This document shows positions 41,075 through 47,397 of a stretch of DNA of 47,397 nucleotides, piece by piece. Position 1 is the stretch's first letter. Every line of letters begins with the position of its first letter. Origin of the DNA: Oscillibacter valericigenes (GTDB lineage Bacteria; Bacillota; Clostridia; Oscillospirales; Oscillospiraceae); the NCBI RefSeq assembly GCF_021531435.1, contig NZ_JAFBIS010000019.1, forward strand, positions 1-47,397. Direction: 5' to 3'. Under the pieces are notes generated by a model. The model was not told the DNA's origin. It did not search any database and worked only from the letters and a program-made list of their open reading frames with translations. The translations under genes and the position numbers were made by a program.

Positions 41075-41782
41075 TTGCCGAAACAACTGGAACTGTCTCC
41101 CCGCCTTGCGCTGCTGGCTGGCTGGGTGCCTGACGGCACATCTCTGGCCGATGTGGGCACCGACCACGGTTACCTGCCGGTGTGGCTGCGTCTCCACGGG
41201 CGGGTGCGCTCCGCCATTGCCAGCGACCTGCGGAAGGGCCCTCTGGCGCGGGCGAAGGAGACCGGCCGGACCTGGGGAGCCGACGGTATCGACTACCGTC
41301 TCGGCAACGGACTGGCAGACATCCGGCCAGAGGAGGCAGAGACCATCGTCATCGCGGGCATGGGAGGCGAGAACATCGCCTCCATCCTGGCGGCGGCCCC
41401 CTGGACGGCGGACGGGAAGCACACCCTGCTGCTCCAGCCCCAGACCCACGCCGAGGACCTGCGCCTGTTTCTGATGGATCACGGCTACGCTATCCGCCGG
41501 GAGGCGCTGGTGTATGACCGAGGCACCATTTATCCTTGTTTGGAGGCGGCAGGGGGGGAGATGACCCTCTCTCTGGGCCAGCTCTGGGGCGGCGCAAAGC
41601 TGCTCTATGACCCGCTGGGCGACCGCTATCTGATTGAAAAGATCATCCGTCTCCAGGGCGCTGTGGCGGGCCTGAACCGCTCTGCCCGCCCGGAGGACAG
41701 CAAAAAAGCCGACAGTCTGCGGGACATCCTCACCGCGCTGCTGGCGATGCGAGAGGAGTGGCGTCATGCCAACTGTCCGTGA
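41075..41782 (+). CDS. trmK: tRNA (adenine22-N1)-methyltransferase TrmK
   Basis: TrmK methylates A22 in the D loop of tRNA-Ser and others, using SAM. The 235-aa product has RLALLAGWVPDGTSLADVGTDHGYLP (SAM motif I, DVGTDHG at about 30), IVIAGMGGENIASIL, and LLQPQTHAEDLRLFL. I chose the TTG at 41075 after GGGAGGAGGGGAG; the longer frame from 41036 starts inside the hairpin. It overlaps the Nif3-like gene by 17 nt, a pairing that is conserved in Firmicutes. Confidence 0.94.
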   Translation: MPKQLELSPRLALLAGWVPDGTSLADVGTDHGYLPVWLRLHGRVRSAIASDLRKGPLARAKETGRTWGADGIDYRLGNGLADIRPEEAETIVIAGMGGENIASILAAAPWTADGKHTLLLQPQTHAEDLRLFLMDHGYAIRREALVYDRGTIYPCLEAAGGEMTLSLGQLWGGAKLLYDPLGDRYLIEKIIRLQGAVAGLNRSARPEDSKKADSLRDILTALLAMREEWRHANCP

Positions 41783-42554
41783 GATCGAACAGGCGCTGTT
41801 TGACCTGGCGCCAAAAGACGGTGCCATGGACTGGGATAACGTGGGTCAGCTCCTGGGCGATCCGGAGCAGGCCGTGGAAAAAGTCCTGGTTGCACTGGAC
41901 ATTACAGAGAGGGTGGCCGACGAGGCCATCGAGACCGGTTGCCAGCTCATTGTGGCCCATCACCCGGTGATGAACTGCAAGTGGCTGCCGGTGCAGACGG
42001 TCCGCAGCGACACGCCCCAGGGACACCTGCTGTTGAAGCTGCTGCGTCACGGTGTCAGCGCCGTTTGTATGCATACGAATCTCGATATTGCGGAGGGAGG
42101 GGTCAACGACTGCCTGGCGGAGACGCTGAAGCTGGTCGACCCTGGGCCTCTGGGCGACGGGGACGGGCTGTGCCGCATGGGTACGCTGCCCGCTCCCATG
42201 CCTCTGGCGGAGTTTGCCGCATTTGTCTGCAAGGCGCTGGGCGCCAACGGTGTTCGCTATGCGGACGCGGGAAAGCCGGTCTGCCGCGTGGCGGTGGGCG
42301 GCGGCGCCTGCGGCGATTACGAGGACGCGGCCATTCAAGCCGGGTGTGACACCTTCGTCACCGCCGACCTCAGCTACCACACCTTCCTGGATGCTGAGGG
42401 CAAGGGCATCAACCTCATCGACGCCGGACACTTCCCCACGGAGGACCCGGTGTGCGGAAGGCTCATCACGTATTTAACGGCCCGGTTCCCGGAACTGGTC
42501 GTTTCCAAGGCTTCTTCCCACAGGGAAGTCATCCAATACATTGTAAAAGATTGA
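41766..42554 (+). CDS. Nif3-like dinuclear metal centre protein
   Basis: The 262-aa product belongs to the Nif3/YqfO family: DNVGQLLGD, VAHHPVMN with metal-binding His pair, HTNLDIAEGGVND, and the C-terminal GHFPTEDPVC with another His. It lacks the PII-like insert of the long Bacillus YqfO. Suggested GTP cyclohydrolase-like activity is unproven. ATG follows GAGAGGAGTG inside trmK. Confidence 0.93.
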   Translation: MPTVREIEQALFDLAPKDGAMDWDNVGQLLGDPEQAVEKVLVALDITERVADEAIETGCQLIVAHHPVMNCKWLPVQTVRSDTPQGHLLLKLLRHGVSAVCMHTNLDIAEGGVNDCLAETLKLVDPGPLGDGDGLCRMGTLPAPMPLAEFAAFVCKALGANGVRYADAGKPVCRVAVGGGACGDYEDAAIQAGCDTFVTADLSYHTFLDAEGKGINLIDAGHFPTEDPVCGRLITYLTARFPELVVSKASSHREVIQYIVKD

Positions 42555-42574
42555 TTTGAAGGAGAAAAATAGCT

Positions 42575-43312
42575 ATGTCCGGACATTCTAAGTGGCATAA
42601 TATCCAGAAGACCAAGGGCGCACAGGACGCCAAGCGCTCCGCCGCGTTCACCAAGATCGCCAAGGAGATCATCGTGGCCGTCAAAGAGGGCGGCGGCTCC
42701 GGCGACCCCGCCAACAACTCCCGTCTGGCCACTGTTATTGCCAAGGCCAAGGCGGTCAACATGCCCAATGAGAACATCAAGCGCACCATCGACAAGGCGC
42801 TGGGCGCCGGCAGCACCGAGAACTTCGAGGCTGTTACCTACGAGGGCTACGGCCCCGGCGGCGTGGCCGTCATCGTGGAGGCCCTGACGGACAACCGCCA
42901 GCGCACCGCTCCCGAAGTGCGCCATGCGTTCGACAAATGCAACGGCAATCTGGGCGCCCAGGGCTGCGTCAGCTGGTCCTTCGACAAGAAGGGCGTCATT
43001 GTCATCGACAACGAGGAGGGCGAGCTGGACGAGGACACCGTGATGATGGACGCTCTGGAGGCCGGCGCCGAGGATTTCGAGGCCGACGGCCCCGCTCTGG
43101 AGATCACCTGTGACCCCGATGCCTTCAACGACGTGGTGAAGGCTCTGGAGGAGAAGGGGTACAGCTTCGTCAACGCCGACATCGAGATGGTTCCCCAGAA
43201 CTACATCACCCTGTCCACCGAGGGCGATGTGAAGAACATGGAGAAGCTCATCGACATGCTGGAGGATTCTGACGATGTGCAGAACGTTTGGCATAACTGG
43301 GATAACGACTGA
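42575..43312 (+). CDS. yebC: YebC/PmpR family regulator
   Basis: The 245-aa product begins MSGHSKWHNIQKTKGAQDAK and is full length with the acidic central and C-terminal domains (YEGYGPGGVAVIVEALTDNR; then GCVSWSF). The family was described as transcriptional regulators; recent work on YebC2 relatives shows a role in translating proline-rich stretches. AAGGAG precedes the ATG. It is the last gene of the GC-rich core; no clear terminator follows, and the composition drops sharply after it. Confidence 0.95.
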   Translation: MSGHSKWHNIQKTKGAQDAKRSAAFTKIAKEIIVAVKEGGGSGDPANNSRLATVIAKAKAVNMPNENIKRTIDKALGAGSTENFEAVTYEGYGPGGVAVIVEALTDNRQRTAPEVRHAFDKCNGNLGAQGCVSWSFDKKGVIVIDNEEGELDEDTVMMDALEAGAEDFEADGPALEITCDPDAFNDVVKALEEKGYSFVNADIEMVPQNYITLSTEGDVKNMEKLIDMLEDSDDVQNVWHNWDND

Positions 43313-43446
43313 TTATTGCAAATTTCATCTAATTTCATATAATTAGAAGAGTTATTTGCGAAAATAGTTCTATTTTTCGTGATGCCTTTTTGCAAGCTGT
43401 GACATACATGATACCCTTTGTTGCGACATACGAAAGGGGTATTAGT

Positions 43447-44334
43447 ATGAAGTTGGAGCTGGCTTATCAGGAATTTTTGAAAGAGATTGAGGTTCGGAAG
43501 TATACGCCTAAGACGATTAGGAGTTACCGAAATAACCTCAGTCTCTTTCTGCGTTATTGTGCGGATAGCGGAGTGAAAGATACTGAGGATATCGTCTTGG
43601 GAACTGTCAAGGGTTTCAGCCTGTTCATGAGTGAGCGGGGAAGAAAGGGGACATACGTCAATTCGCTGCTGAAAACGGTCAAATCTTTCCTTCAATACTG
43701 TTATGAGGAAGAATATGGCTGCTTTAATACAAGGGGTAAATTTACATGGTGCAAGGAGGAAAAGCCAATCATTAGGGCGTTCCAGGCCAAAGACGTGAAA
43801 AGGATGCTTGCAGACTGTGGGGGCCGGGATTTCCTGTCTCTTCGTGACAGAGCCATACTGACCTTGCTATTTGAGACTGGAATCCGGTGCTGGGAACTGT
43901 GTTGCATCCAGAAAAGTGATGTTTATGAGGATTTTATCATTATCAACGGCAAGAACCACAAGCAGCGTGTTGTTCCGATCACAGCAGTGCTGAGGAAAGC
44001 CCTTATCAAATATGAGATTTCAAGAAATAACCAATTTCCATATGCCAAGAATGATTTCTACTTTGTTTCATTTCACGGAAACCAGCTCACAAATTCAGCA
44101 GTTGAGCATATTTTGAAACGGCATGGAGAGGGAATAGAGGACATCCGGGTTAGTCCGCACACCTGCCGTCACTTCTTCGCCCAGCAACAGGTCAAAATGG
44201 GGACAGACCTCTACACCATCAGCCGTCTTTTGGGGCATGAGAACATCGGCATCACACAAACCTATTTGAATAGCTTGCGAGATGAAGAAGTGATTCAAAT
44301 CGCCAAACAGAGGAGCGTCCTGCAAAACTTGTAA
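43447..44334 (+). CDS. XerC/D-like tyrosine recombinase of accessory element
   Basis: The 295-aa product has a SAM-like N-terminal domain (1-95, KYTPKTIRSYRNNLSLFLRY) and the catalytic domain (about 115-295) with Arg in TGIRCWELC, Lys in the NGKNHKQRVVPI hairpin, HTCRHFF, His in LGHENIG and Tyr in TYLNS. All catalytic residues are present. It is unlike the housekeeping xerD at 33776 and has much lower GC, so it belongs to a mobile element. ATG at 43447 follows AAAGGGG. The gap 43313-43446 holds AATTTCAT twice (43321, 43331), a CGAAAATAG-TT-CTATTTTTCG dyad (43359-43379) and GACATAC twice (43401, 43425), possible recombination or regulatory sites. Confidence 0.9.
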   Translation: MKLELAYQEFLKEIEVRKYTPKTIRSYRNNLSLFLRYCADSGVKDTEDIVLGTVKGFSLFMSERGRKGTYVNSLLKTVKSFLQYCYEEEYGCFNTRGKFTWCKEEKPIIRAFQAKDVKRMLADCGGRDFLSLRDRAILTLLFETGIRCWELCCIQKSDVYEDFIIINGKNHKQRVVPITAVLRKALIKYEISRNNQFPYAKNDFYFVSFHGNQLTNSAVEHILKRHGEGIEDIRVSPHTCRHFFAQQQVKMGTDLYTISRLLGHENIGITQTYLNSLRDEEVIQIAKQRSVLQNL

Positions 44335-44342
44335 AGACATTC

Positions 44343-44389
44343 AAAAAATCCCAGCAGGCCCATTAAACGTGGATCTGCTGGGAAATTTT
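44343..44389. terminator. Bidirectional hairpin sharing a 19-bp repeat with 46720-46738
   Basis: TCCCAGCAG (44349-44357) pairs with CTGCTGGGA (44375-44383), flanked by AAAA and TTTT. The segment 44345-44363 is identical to 46720-46738. It lies between convergent recombinase and XRE genes. Confidence 0.85.
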
Positions 44390-44451
44390 CTTATATGTTT
44401 TCAGTCAGTTCCAAAGTGTAATACCTTATGGGGATAAAAATAGAAAGTCCT

Positions 44452-44691
44452 TTATCTATCAGTTTTTGTACCCCCGCTAGTCGTTTCTTCTCTGACATAC
44501 TCCATGAGATCACCAGGCTGGCAATTGAGAACTTCACAAAGGCGTGCAATCGTCTTTGCATCAAGACCACCTGTACCATTTTTTATAGCGGTCAACGTTC
44601 CTTGCCCAATCAACTTCTCTTTCCTGATCTTATATGTTGTATATCCGTTGGCTTTTAAGACATCGAACAGTTTTCTGTAGACAATGGGCAT
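44452..44691 (-). CDS. XRE-family helix-turn-helix repressor
   Basis: The 79-aa product is a bare Cro/cI-type HTH: YRKLFDVLKANGYTTYKI, then GTLTAIKNGTGGLDAKTIARLCEVLNCQPGDLMEY, which is the classic helix 2-3 and following segment. Such short repressors control mobile-element genes. ATG at 44691 follows GGGAGGG; the longer upstream frame is not needed. It is divergent from the small-protein/SprT genes across an operator-rich gap. Confidence 0.9.
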   Translation of the reverse strand: MPIVYRKLFDVLKANGYTTYKIRKEKLIGQGTLTAIKNGTGGLDAKTIARLCEVLNCQPGDLMEYVREETTSGGTKTDR

Positions 44692-44730
44692 GTGAAATCC
44701 CTCCCTTTCTTTTGATCGGATGATACCACA

Positions 44731-44793
44731 CAATATACACAAATAAAAGTGTATAGATCGCCCAAAATAATTCACTCAACTTTGTGTATATTG
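44731..44793. promoter_or_regulatory. Inverted operator pair in XRE divergent region
   Basis: CAATATACACAAA (44731-44743) and its exact reverse complement TTTGTGTATATTG (44781-44793) are 37 bp apart. Further GTGTAT half-sites occur at 44750 and near 44817. They probably bind the XRE repressor and control both directions. On the minus strand TTGAGT with an 18-bp spacer to TATACA is a possible XRE promoter between them. Confidence 0.55.
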
Positions 44794-44932
44794 TCAATTG
44801 AATATGCACTTAATGGTGTGTATGATCCCGATCAAGCAAGGGGGTCAGACGGTGCGACGGACGGGCCGAGGACGAATCGGATATTCCCTCTACATCCGTC
44901 GATTTCCTAATAAAAATAAAGGAGAAGATACC

Positions 44933-45211
44933 ATGAGCAGAAATGAATTGATTGCCAAAATTGAAGCCCTGCACGAATGGGAGGCTGTGATTGAGGAGGC
45001 CAAAGCAGAAGCAGAATCTATCCGGGACAGCATTAAGCAAGAAATGCTGGAACAGGATACCGAAGAACTGACCGCCGGACAGTACATCGTGCGGTATACC
45101 AATGTTATCAGCAACCGCTTCGATACTGCGTCTTTTAAGAAAACCTATGGCGACCTCTACAAAGCGTTTACCAAGCCCAGCACCAGCCGCCGCTTCACCA
45201 TCAGCGCATGA
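44933..45211 (+). CDS. Small mobile-element protein with coiled coil
   Basis: The 92-aa product starts ELIAKIEALHEWEAVIEEA, a charged helix likely to coil, and ends with SNRFDTASFKKTYGDLYKAF and TSRRFTISA. I recall this ending from small proteins of Firmicute phages and ICEs (loosely siphovirus Gp157-like), whose role is unknown. ATG at 44933 follows AAGGAGAAG. The SprT-like gene follows on the same strand. Confidence 0.75.
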   Translation: MSRNELIAKIEALHEWEAVIEEAKAEAESIRDSIKQEMLEQDTEELTAGQYIVRYTNVISNRFDTASFKKTYGDLYKAFTKPSTSRRFTISA

Positions 45212-45280
45212 GAAAAGCCCCTTGTCCGACACGCCGACCAAAGCAGACGGACAAAGAGCTTCACACCCCAACCAACACAG

Positions 45281-45312
45281 GAGGGGGCAAGTTCATTATA
45301 GCTTGCCCTCTC
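45281..45312 (+). promoter_or_regulatory. Hairpin upstream of the SprT-like gene
   Basis: GAGGGGGCAAG (45281-45291) pairs with CTTGCCCTCTC (45302-45312), one G-U, 10-nt loop. It lacks a T run, so it is more likely a processing or translation control site than a terminator. Confidence 0.45.
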
Positions 45313-45342
45313 CCTAAAATCAAGAACAGGAGAGAAAAGTAC

Positions 45343-45990
45343 ATGAAGGAACTTACTAGTTACAACCGGGTAGCCGGGTATCTGAACAAGGTCTTTGACT
45401 TGCTGAATGCTGAATTCTTTGAAAATGCACTTTCAAGACCGACTATCACCATACAGTCTACGCCGAGGGCATACGGGCATTTTTCGCTGAGAGAAGATAC
45501 CTGGATTTCCAAATTGGGCGCTTCCCATGAGATCAACATTGGCGCCGGGACATTAGCTCGCCCCATTGAAGAAGTTGCCGCTACACTGCTTCATGAGATG
45601 GTCCACTATTTCAACTATGAAAACGGTGTGCAGGATTGCAGCCGGGGCAACACCTACCATAACAGGAAATTCAAAGAAGCAGCAGAAGCCCATGGACTGG
45701 TTGTTTCCCATAGTGACAAATACGGATGGGCACATACCGCTCCCGGGGAAGCCCTCTTGGATTTTATCCTTGAAAATGGACTGACTGATATTTTGATAAA
45801 CCGCAACGAGTTCACCGGATTTCAAATCGCAGGAACAGGGACGCACAACGGTACAGGCATCATAATTCCTCCACGCACATCCAGTACCCGGAAATATATC
45901 TGCCCTTGCTGCGGCAATTCTGTCCGGGCCACAAAAACAGTCCATATCGCCTGTTTGGATTGTGCTGAGCAAATGGTCCTTGCTGGGTAA
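45343..45990 (+). CDS. SprT-like zinc metalloprotease-domain protein
   Basis: The 215-aa product has a SprT-like domain (about 10-130) with the metal motif HEMVHYFN (HExxH, near 84-91), a later NTYHNRKF with the third His, and a C-terminal zinc ribbon (CPCCGNS and CLDCAEQM, about 186-211). Relatives cut DNA-protein crosslinks in eukaryotes (Spartan); in bacterial mobile elements they are common but unstudied, and could remove relaxase or other protein from DNA. ATG at 45343 follows AGGAGAG. Confidence 0.88.
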   Translation: MKELTSYNRVAGYLNKVFDLLNAEFFENALSRPTITIQSTPRAYGHFSLREDTWISKLGASHEINIGAGTLARPIEEVAATLLHEMVHYFNYENGVQDCSRGNTYHNRKFKEAAEAHGLVVSHSDKYGWAHTAPGEALLDFILENGLTDILINRNEFTGFQIAGTGTHNGTGIIIPPRTSSTRKYICPCCGNSVRATKTVHIACLDCAEQMVLAG

Positions 45991-46045
45991 CAACGGGGCG
46001 GGGAGCAATCCTCGCCCTATCCTCTAAAGTTCCGAAAATTCTAAA

Positions 46046-46129
46046 AATACGAACACTGAAATCAAGTAATTACAACGTTTTTCCTGATTTCGTAAAAGAA
46101 TACGAACTTTTACGTTATAAAATACGTAC
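46046..46129 (+). repeat. Core-site-like dyad and AATACGWAC repeats upstream of recombinase
   Basis: TTTCGTAAAAG (46088-46098), an 8-bp centre AATACGAA, and CTTTTACGTTA (46107-46117) form an inverted pair whose inner 8 bp are perfect. This is the size and shape of a tyrosine recombinase core site. AATACGWAC occurs at 46046, 46099 and 46121, spaced 53 and 22 bp, close to whole helical turns. Confidence 0.5.
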
Positions 46130-46151
46130 TTTTGTTGACGGAGGACATTCC

Positions 46152-46715
46152 ATGAACAAAAAAACAAAGGCTCTTACCACAGAGCAATACAAAGAGATTA
46201 TCCAGACCATGAAGGAGGGTTTTTGTGGTTGCCGCCCTAATGAACGAATTGCCACCGCTCTTGTTTTAGAGGGAAACTTGGGCTTGCGGATCAGTGACAT
46301 ATTGAAATTACGTCCCTGTGATATTGTGCGGGATGGGGAGAGATATCGTTTGGAGGTCACAGAGCAAAAGACAGGCAAGCGCCGTGTATTCACCGTTCCG
46401 TTGGTCATACAGCAGTACATTGAAAACTATTGCCTGCGAAACAGCATTTGTCGTGATGAGCTAATTTTTCCTATTACAGAGCGGGCCATACAGAAGCAAC
46501 TGCATATCGTCTGTGATTATCTGGGATATGAGGGAATCAGCACGCACAGCTTCCGCAAGTGGTACGCTACCGAGATATACAAGTCAAGCGGCTATGATAT
46601 TGCGCTTGTCCAGCGCCTTTTGCAACACAGCTCCACCGCTGTCACCCAGCGTTATATCGGAATTGAACCGCAAAGAATTGAAGCAGCCATTCAGGGACAC
46701 GCACAGCTCTTGTGA
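46152..46715 (+). CDS. Minimal tyrosine recombinase (catalytic domain only)
   Basis: The 187-aa product is only the catalytic domain: Arg in LGLRISDILKLRP (about 45), Lys in TGKRRVF, HSFRKWYA (HxxR), His in LLQHSS and Tyr in VTQRYIGIE. The N-terminal core-binding domain of usual recombinases is missing, and the frame starts cleanly with GGAGGA before its ATG, so it is not a broken gene. Similar short recombinases occur in Firmicute elements and act as invertases or resolvases. The gene is followed by the same hairpin module as the other recombinase. Confidence 0.88.
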   Translation: MNKKTKALTTEQYKEIIQTMKEGFCGCRPNERIATALVLEGNLGLRISDILKLRPCDIVRDGERYRLEVTEQKTGKRRVFTVPLVIQQYIENYCLRNSICRDELIFPITERAIQKQLHIVCDYLGYEGISTHSFRKWYATEIYKSSGYDIALVQRLLQHSSTAVTQRYIGIEPQRIEAAIQGHAQLL

Positions 46716-46719
46716 TAAC

Positions 46720-46764
46720 AAAATCCCAGCAGGCCCATGAACTGGACACCGCTGGGAAAGTTTA
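46720..46764. terminator. Hairpin with the shared 19-bp repeat
   Basis: AAAATCCCAGCAGGCCCAT (46720-46738) repeats 44345-44363 exactly. TCCCAGC pairs with GCTGGGA (46751-46757), then AAAGTTT. It separates the convergent recombinase and ribbon-helix-helix genes. Confidence 0.7.
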
Positions 46765-46773
46765 ATATCCAAA

Positions 46774-46950
46774 TTATTCCTGCTCTTTCTGGGACATATG
46801 TTCCATAGCAAAGCGTACGCACTGAACAATAAACTCGCTTCGGCTCAAACTATATTCAGAAGCCAGTCTATCTACATCCGCTAGCATTTCTTGCTCCATA
46901 CGAATTGTAAATTGCTCTTTTCGGTACTGTTTCGGAATAAAGTCTGCCAT
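46774..46950 (-). CDS. 58-aa ribbon-helix-helix (Arc/CopG-type) repressor
   Basis: The minus strand encodes MADFIPKQYRKEQFTIRM, then EMLADVDRLASEYSLSRSEF and IVQCVRFAMEHM, the beta strand plus two helices of ribbon-helix-helix DNA-binding proteins. AGAGGTGATGAT gives a ribosome site. Such proteins bind short palindromes as dimers of dimers; three perfect palindromes lie directly upstream, between this gene and the divergent lipoprotein gene. It could be a plasmid/ICE regulator or an antitoxin, though no toxin gene is next to it. Confidence 0.85.
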   Translation of the reverse strand: MADFIPKQYRKEQFTIRMEQEMLADVDRLASEYSLSRSEFIVQCVRFAMEHMSQKEQE

Positions 46951-46961
46951 ATCATCACCTC

Positions 46962-47015
46962 TTGACGATAGGCTATCCCAAATGCTATATTAAATATAGG
47001 ATTGAATTTCAATCC
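46962..47015. promoter_or_regulatory. Divergent promoters with three palindromic operators
   Basis: Plus strand TTGACG (46962-46967), 18-bp spacer, TATATT (46986-46991). Minus strand TTGAAA (47012-47007), 17-bp spacer, TATAGC (46989-46984). Perfect palindromes GATAGGCTATC (46967-46977), CTATATTAAATATAG (46985-46999) and GGATTGAATTTCAATCC (46999-47015) lie over these elements. Confidence 0.65.
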
Positions 47016-47050
47016 GTCCTCAGCAAGTATTACCATCTGGAGGTAAGATT

Positions 47051-47323
47051 ATGAAAAAAGCACTGTTGCAAATATTTCTCCCTATGCTTTTACTTCTTAC
47101 TGTTGGGTGTACAAGCGAAAAAGCATCCACAGAAAATGCACCACCTGATACATCATCGGAACCCACCTCCGAAGAAATACAGTCTATTGATGAGCAGTTT
47201 CTAGATGCTCTCGCATCCGGTTTAACCGCTCGGTGGGAGGCAGATAGGTCACAGACTTTTGACAGTAACACCACCGGCGTCGAGGAAATAGCTAACCGGA
47301 AAAACTGCATTGAAACTGAATGA
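47051..47323 (+). CDS. Small lipoprotein, possibly shortened
   Basis: The 90-aa product has a lipoprotein signal (MKKALLQIFLPMLLLLTVGC, lipobox LTVGC with Cys20), a Thr/Ser/Glu-rich linker and a domain beginning with EQFLDALASGLTARWEADR. Gut-Firmicute lipoproteins of this kind, as I recall them, continue beyond the point where this one stops, so it may be truncated or frameshifted. GGAGG precedes the ATG. The stop overlaps the next possible start (ATGA). Confidence 0.75.
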   Translation: MKKALLQIFLPMLLLLTVGCTSEKASTENAPPDTSSEPTSEEIQSIDEQFLDALASGLTARWEADRSQTFDSNTTGVEEIANRKNCIETE

Positions 47324-47397
47324 ATATTCCAGCCCGAGGGAACCGGGAATCCGGTGAAATGGAAACCACGATTCCGGTAGAACGGGAACCGCTGTTC
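47320..47397 (+). CDS. Start of an ORF running off the window (hypothetical)
   Basis: ATG at 47320 overlaps the lipoprotein stop and the frame stays open for 26 codons to the edge (MNIPARGNRESGEMETTIPV then EREPLF). No ribosome site is visible, so expression would need coupling. Too short to identify. Confidence 0.35.
   Translation, partial: MNIPARGNRESGEMETTIPVEREPLF

Noticed and set aside
44345-46738. CRISPR array or insertion sequence between the 19-bp repeats
   Set aside because: Only two copies, 2.4 kb apart, no transposase and no terminal inverted repeats.

Overview
The window is about 42 kb of GC-rich chromosome from an anaerobic, spore-forming low-branching Firmicute, with mobile-element DNA at both ends. 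The spore-former call rests on spoIIR, a SpoIIM-like gene, a sigH-type sigma factor and a SpoIID/LytB-domain protein. The gene style (rex, TIGR04086 next to yajC, DUF4179 anti-sigma, NiCo riboswitch, SLH protein, frequent TTG/GTG starts with strong AGGAGG sites) fits the class Clostridia, most likely Oscillospiraceae (Oscillibacter/Flavonifractor-like). That family placement is inference; no 16S gene is present.

Left edge (1-1500): a tyrosine integrase on the minus strand, cut by the window start, lies just downstream of an intact tRNA-Arg(CCG). A 39-bp duplicate of the tRNA 5' half sits 190 bp further along. This is the junction of an integrative element.

Core, first part (1600-18200): the redox repressor rex with a Rex-like dyad over its own -35; an SLH protein; a 41-aa Cys-rich membrane microprotein; mrnC-rqcH (23S rRNA maturation and ribosome quality control); a DUF378 gene; thrH plus a DUF1015 gene (probably serine metabolism); ispE, spoIIR and a VOC protein; a DUF1643 gene; and addB-addA (double-strand break repair).

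Core, second part (18200-33000): a membrane EAL phosphodiesterase with a dead GGDEF domain; rpmE; a flavin reductase, hflX, a GNAT and a YigZ gene; dapA and asd on the minus strand (diaminopimelate/lysine pathway); a SpoIID-like protein; then queA, a CDF metal exporter under a NiCo riboswitch, a TfoX-C protein, tgt, yajC and a TIGR04086 membrane protein.

Core, third part (33000-43300): spoIIM-like and xerD, an array of hairpins, an ECF sigma/DUF4179 anti-sigma pair, ruvC-ruvA-(membrane protein)-ruvB, sigH, a zinc-ribbon protein, a DUF1858 protein, trmK, a Nif3-like gene and yebC.

Right edge (43320-47397): lower-GC accessory DNA. It holds a full-length XerC/D-like recombinase, an XRE repressor with inverted operators, a small mobile-element-type protein, a SprT-like zinc protein, a second recombinase reduced to its catalytic domain with a core-site-like dyad upstream, a 58-aa ribbon-helix-helix repressor facing a lipoprotein gene across three palindromes, and the start of another ORF. 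Both recombinase genes end in the same 19-bp hairpin module. This is the region most likely to hold something undescribed.

Operon structure is easy to read because most units end in strong hairpin terminators and many start from near-consensus sigma-A promoters with 17-bp spacers. No rRNA, CRISPR array or insertion sequence was seen.
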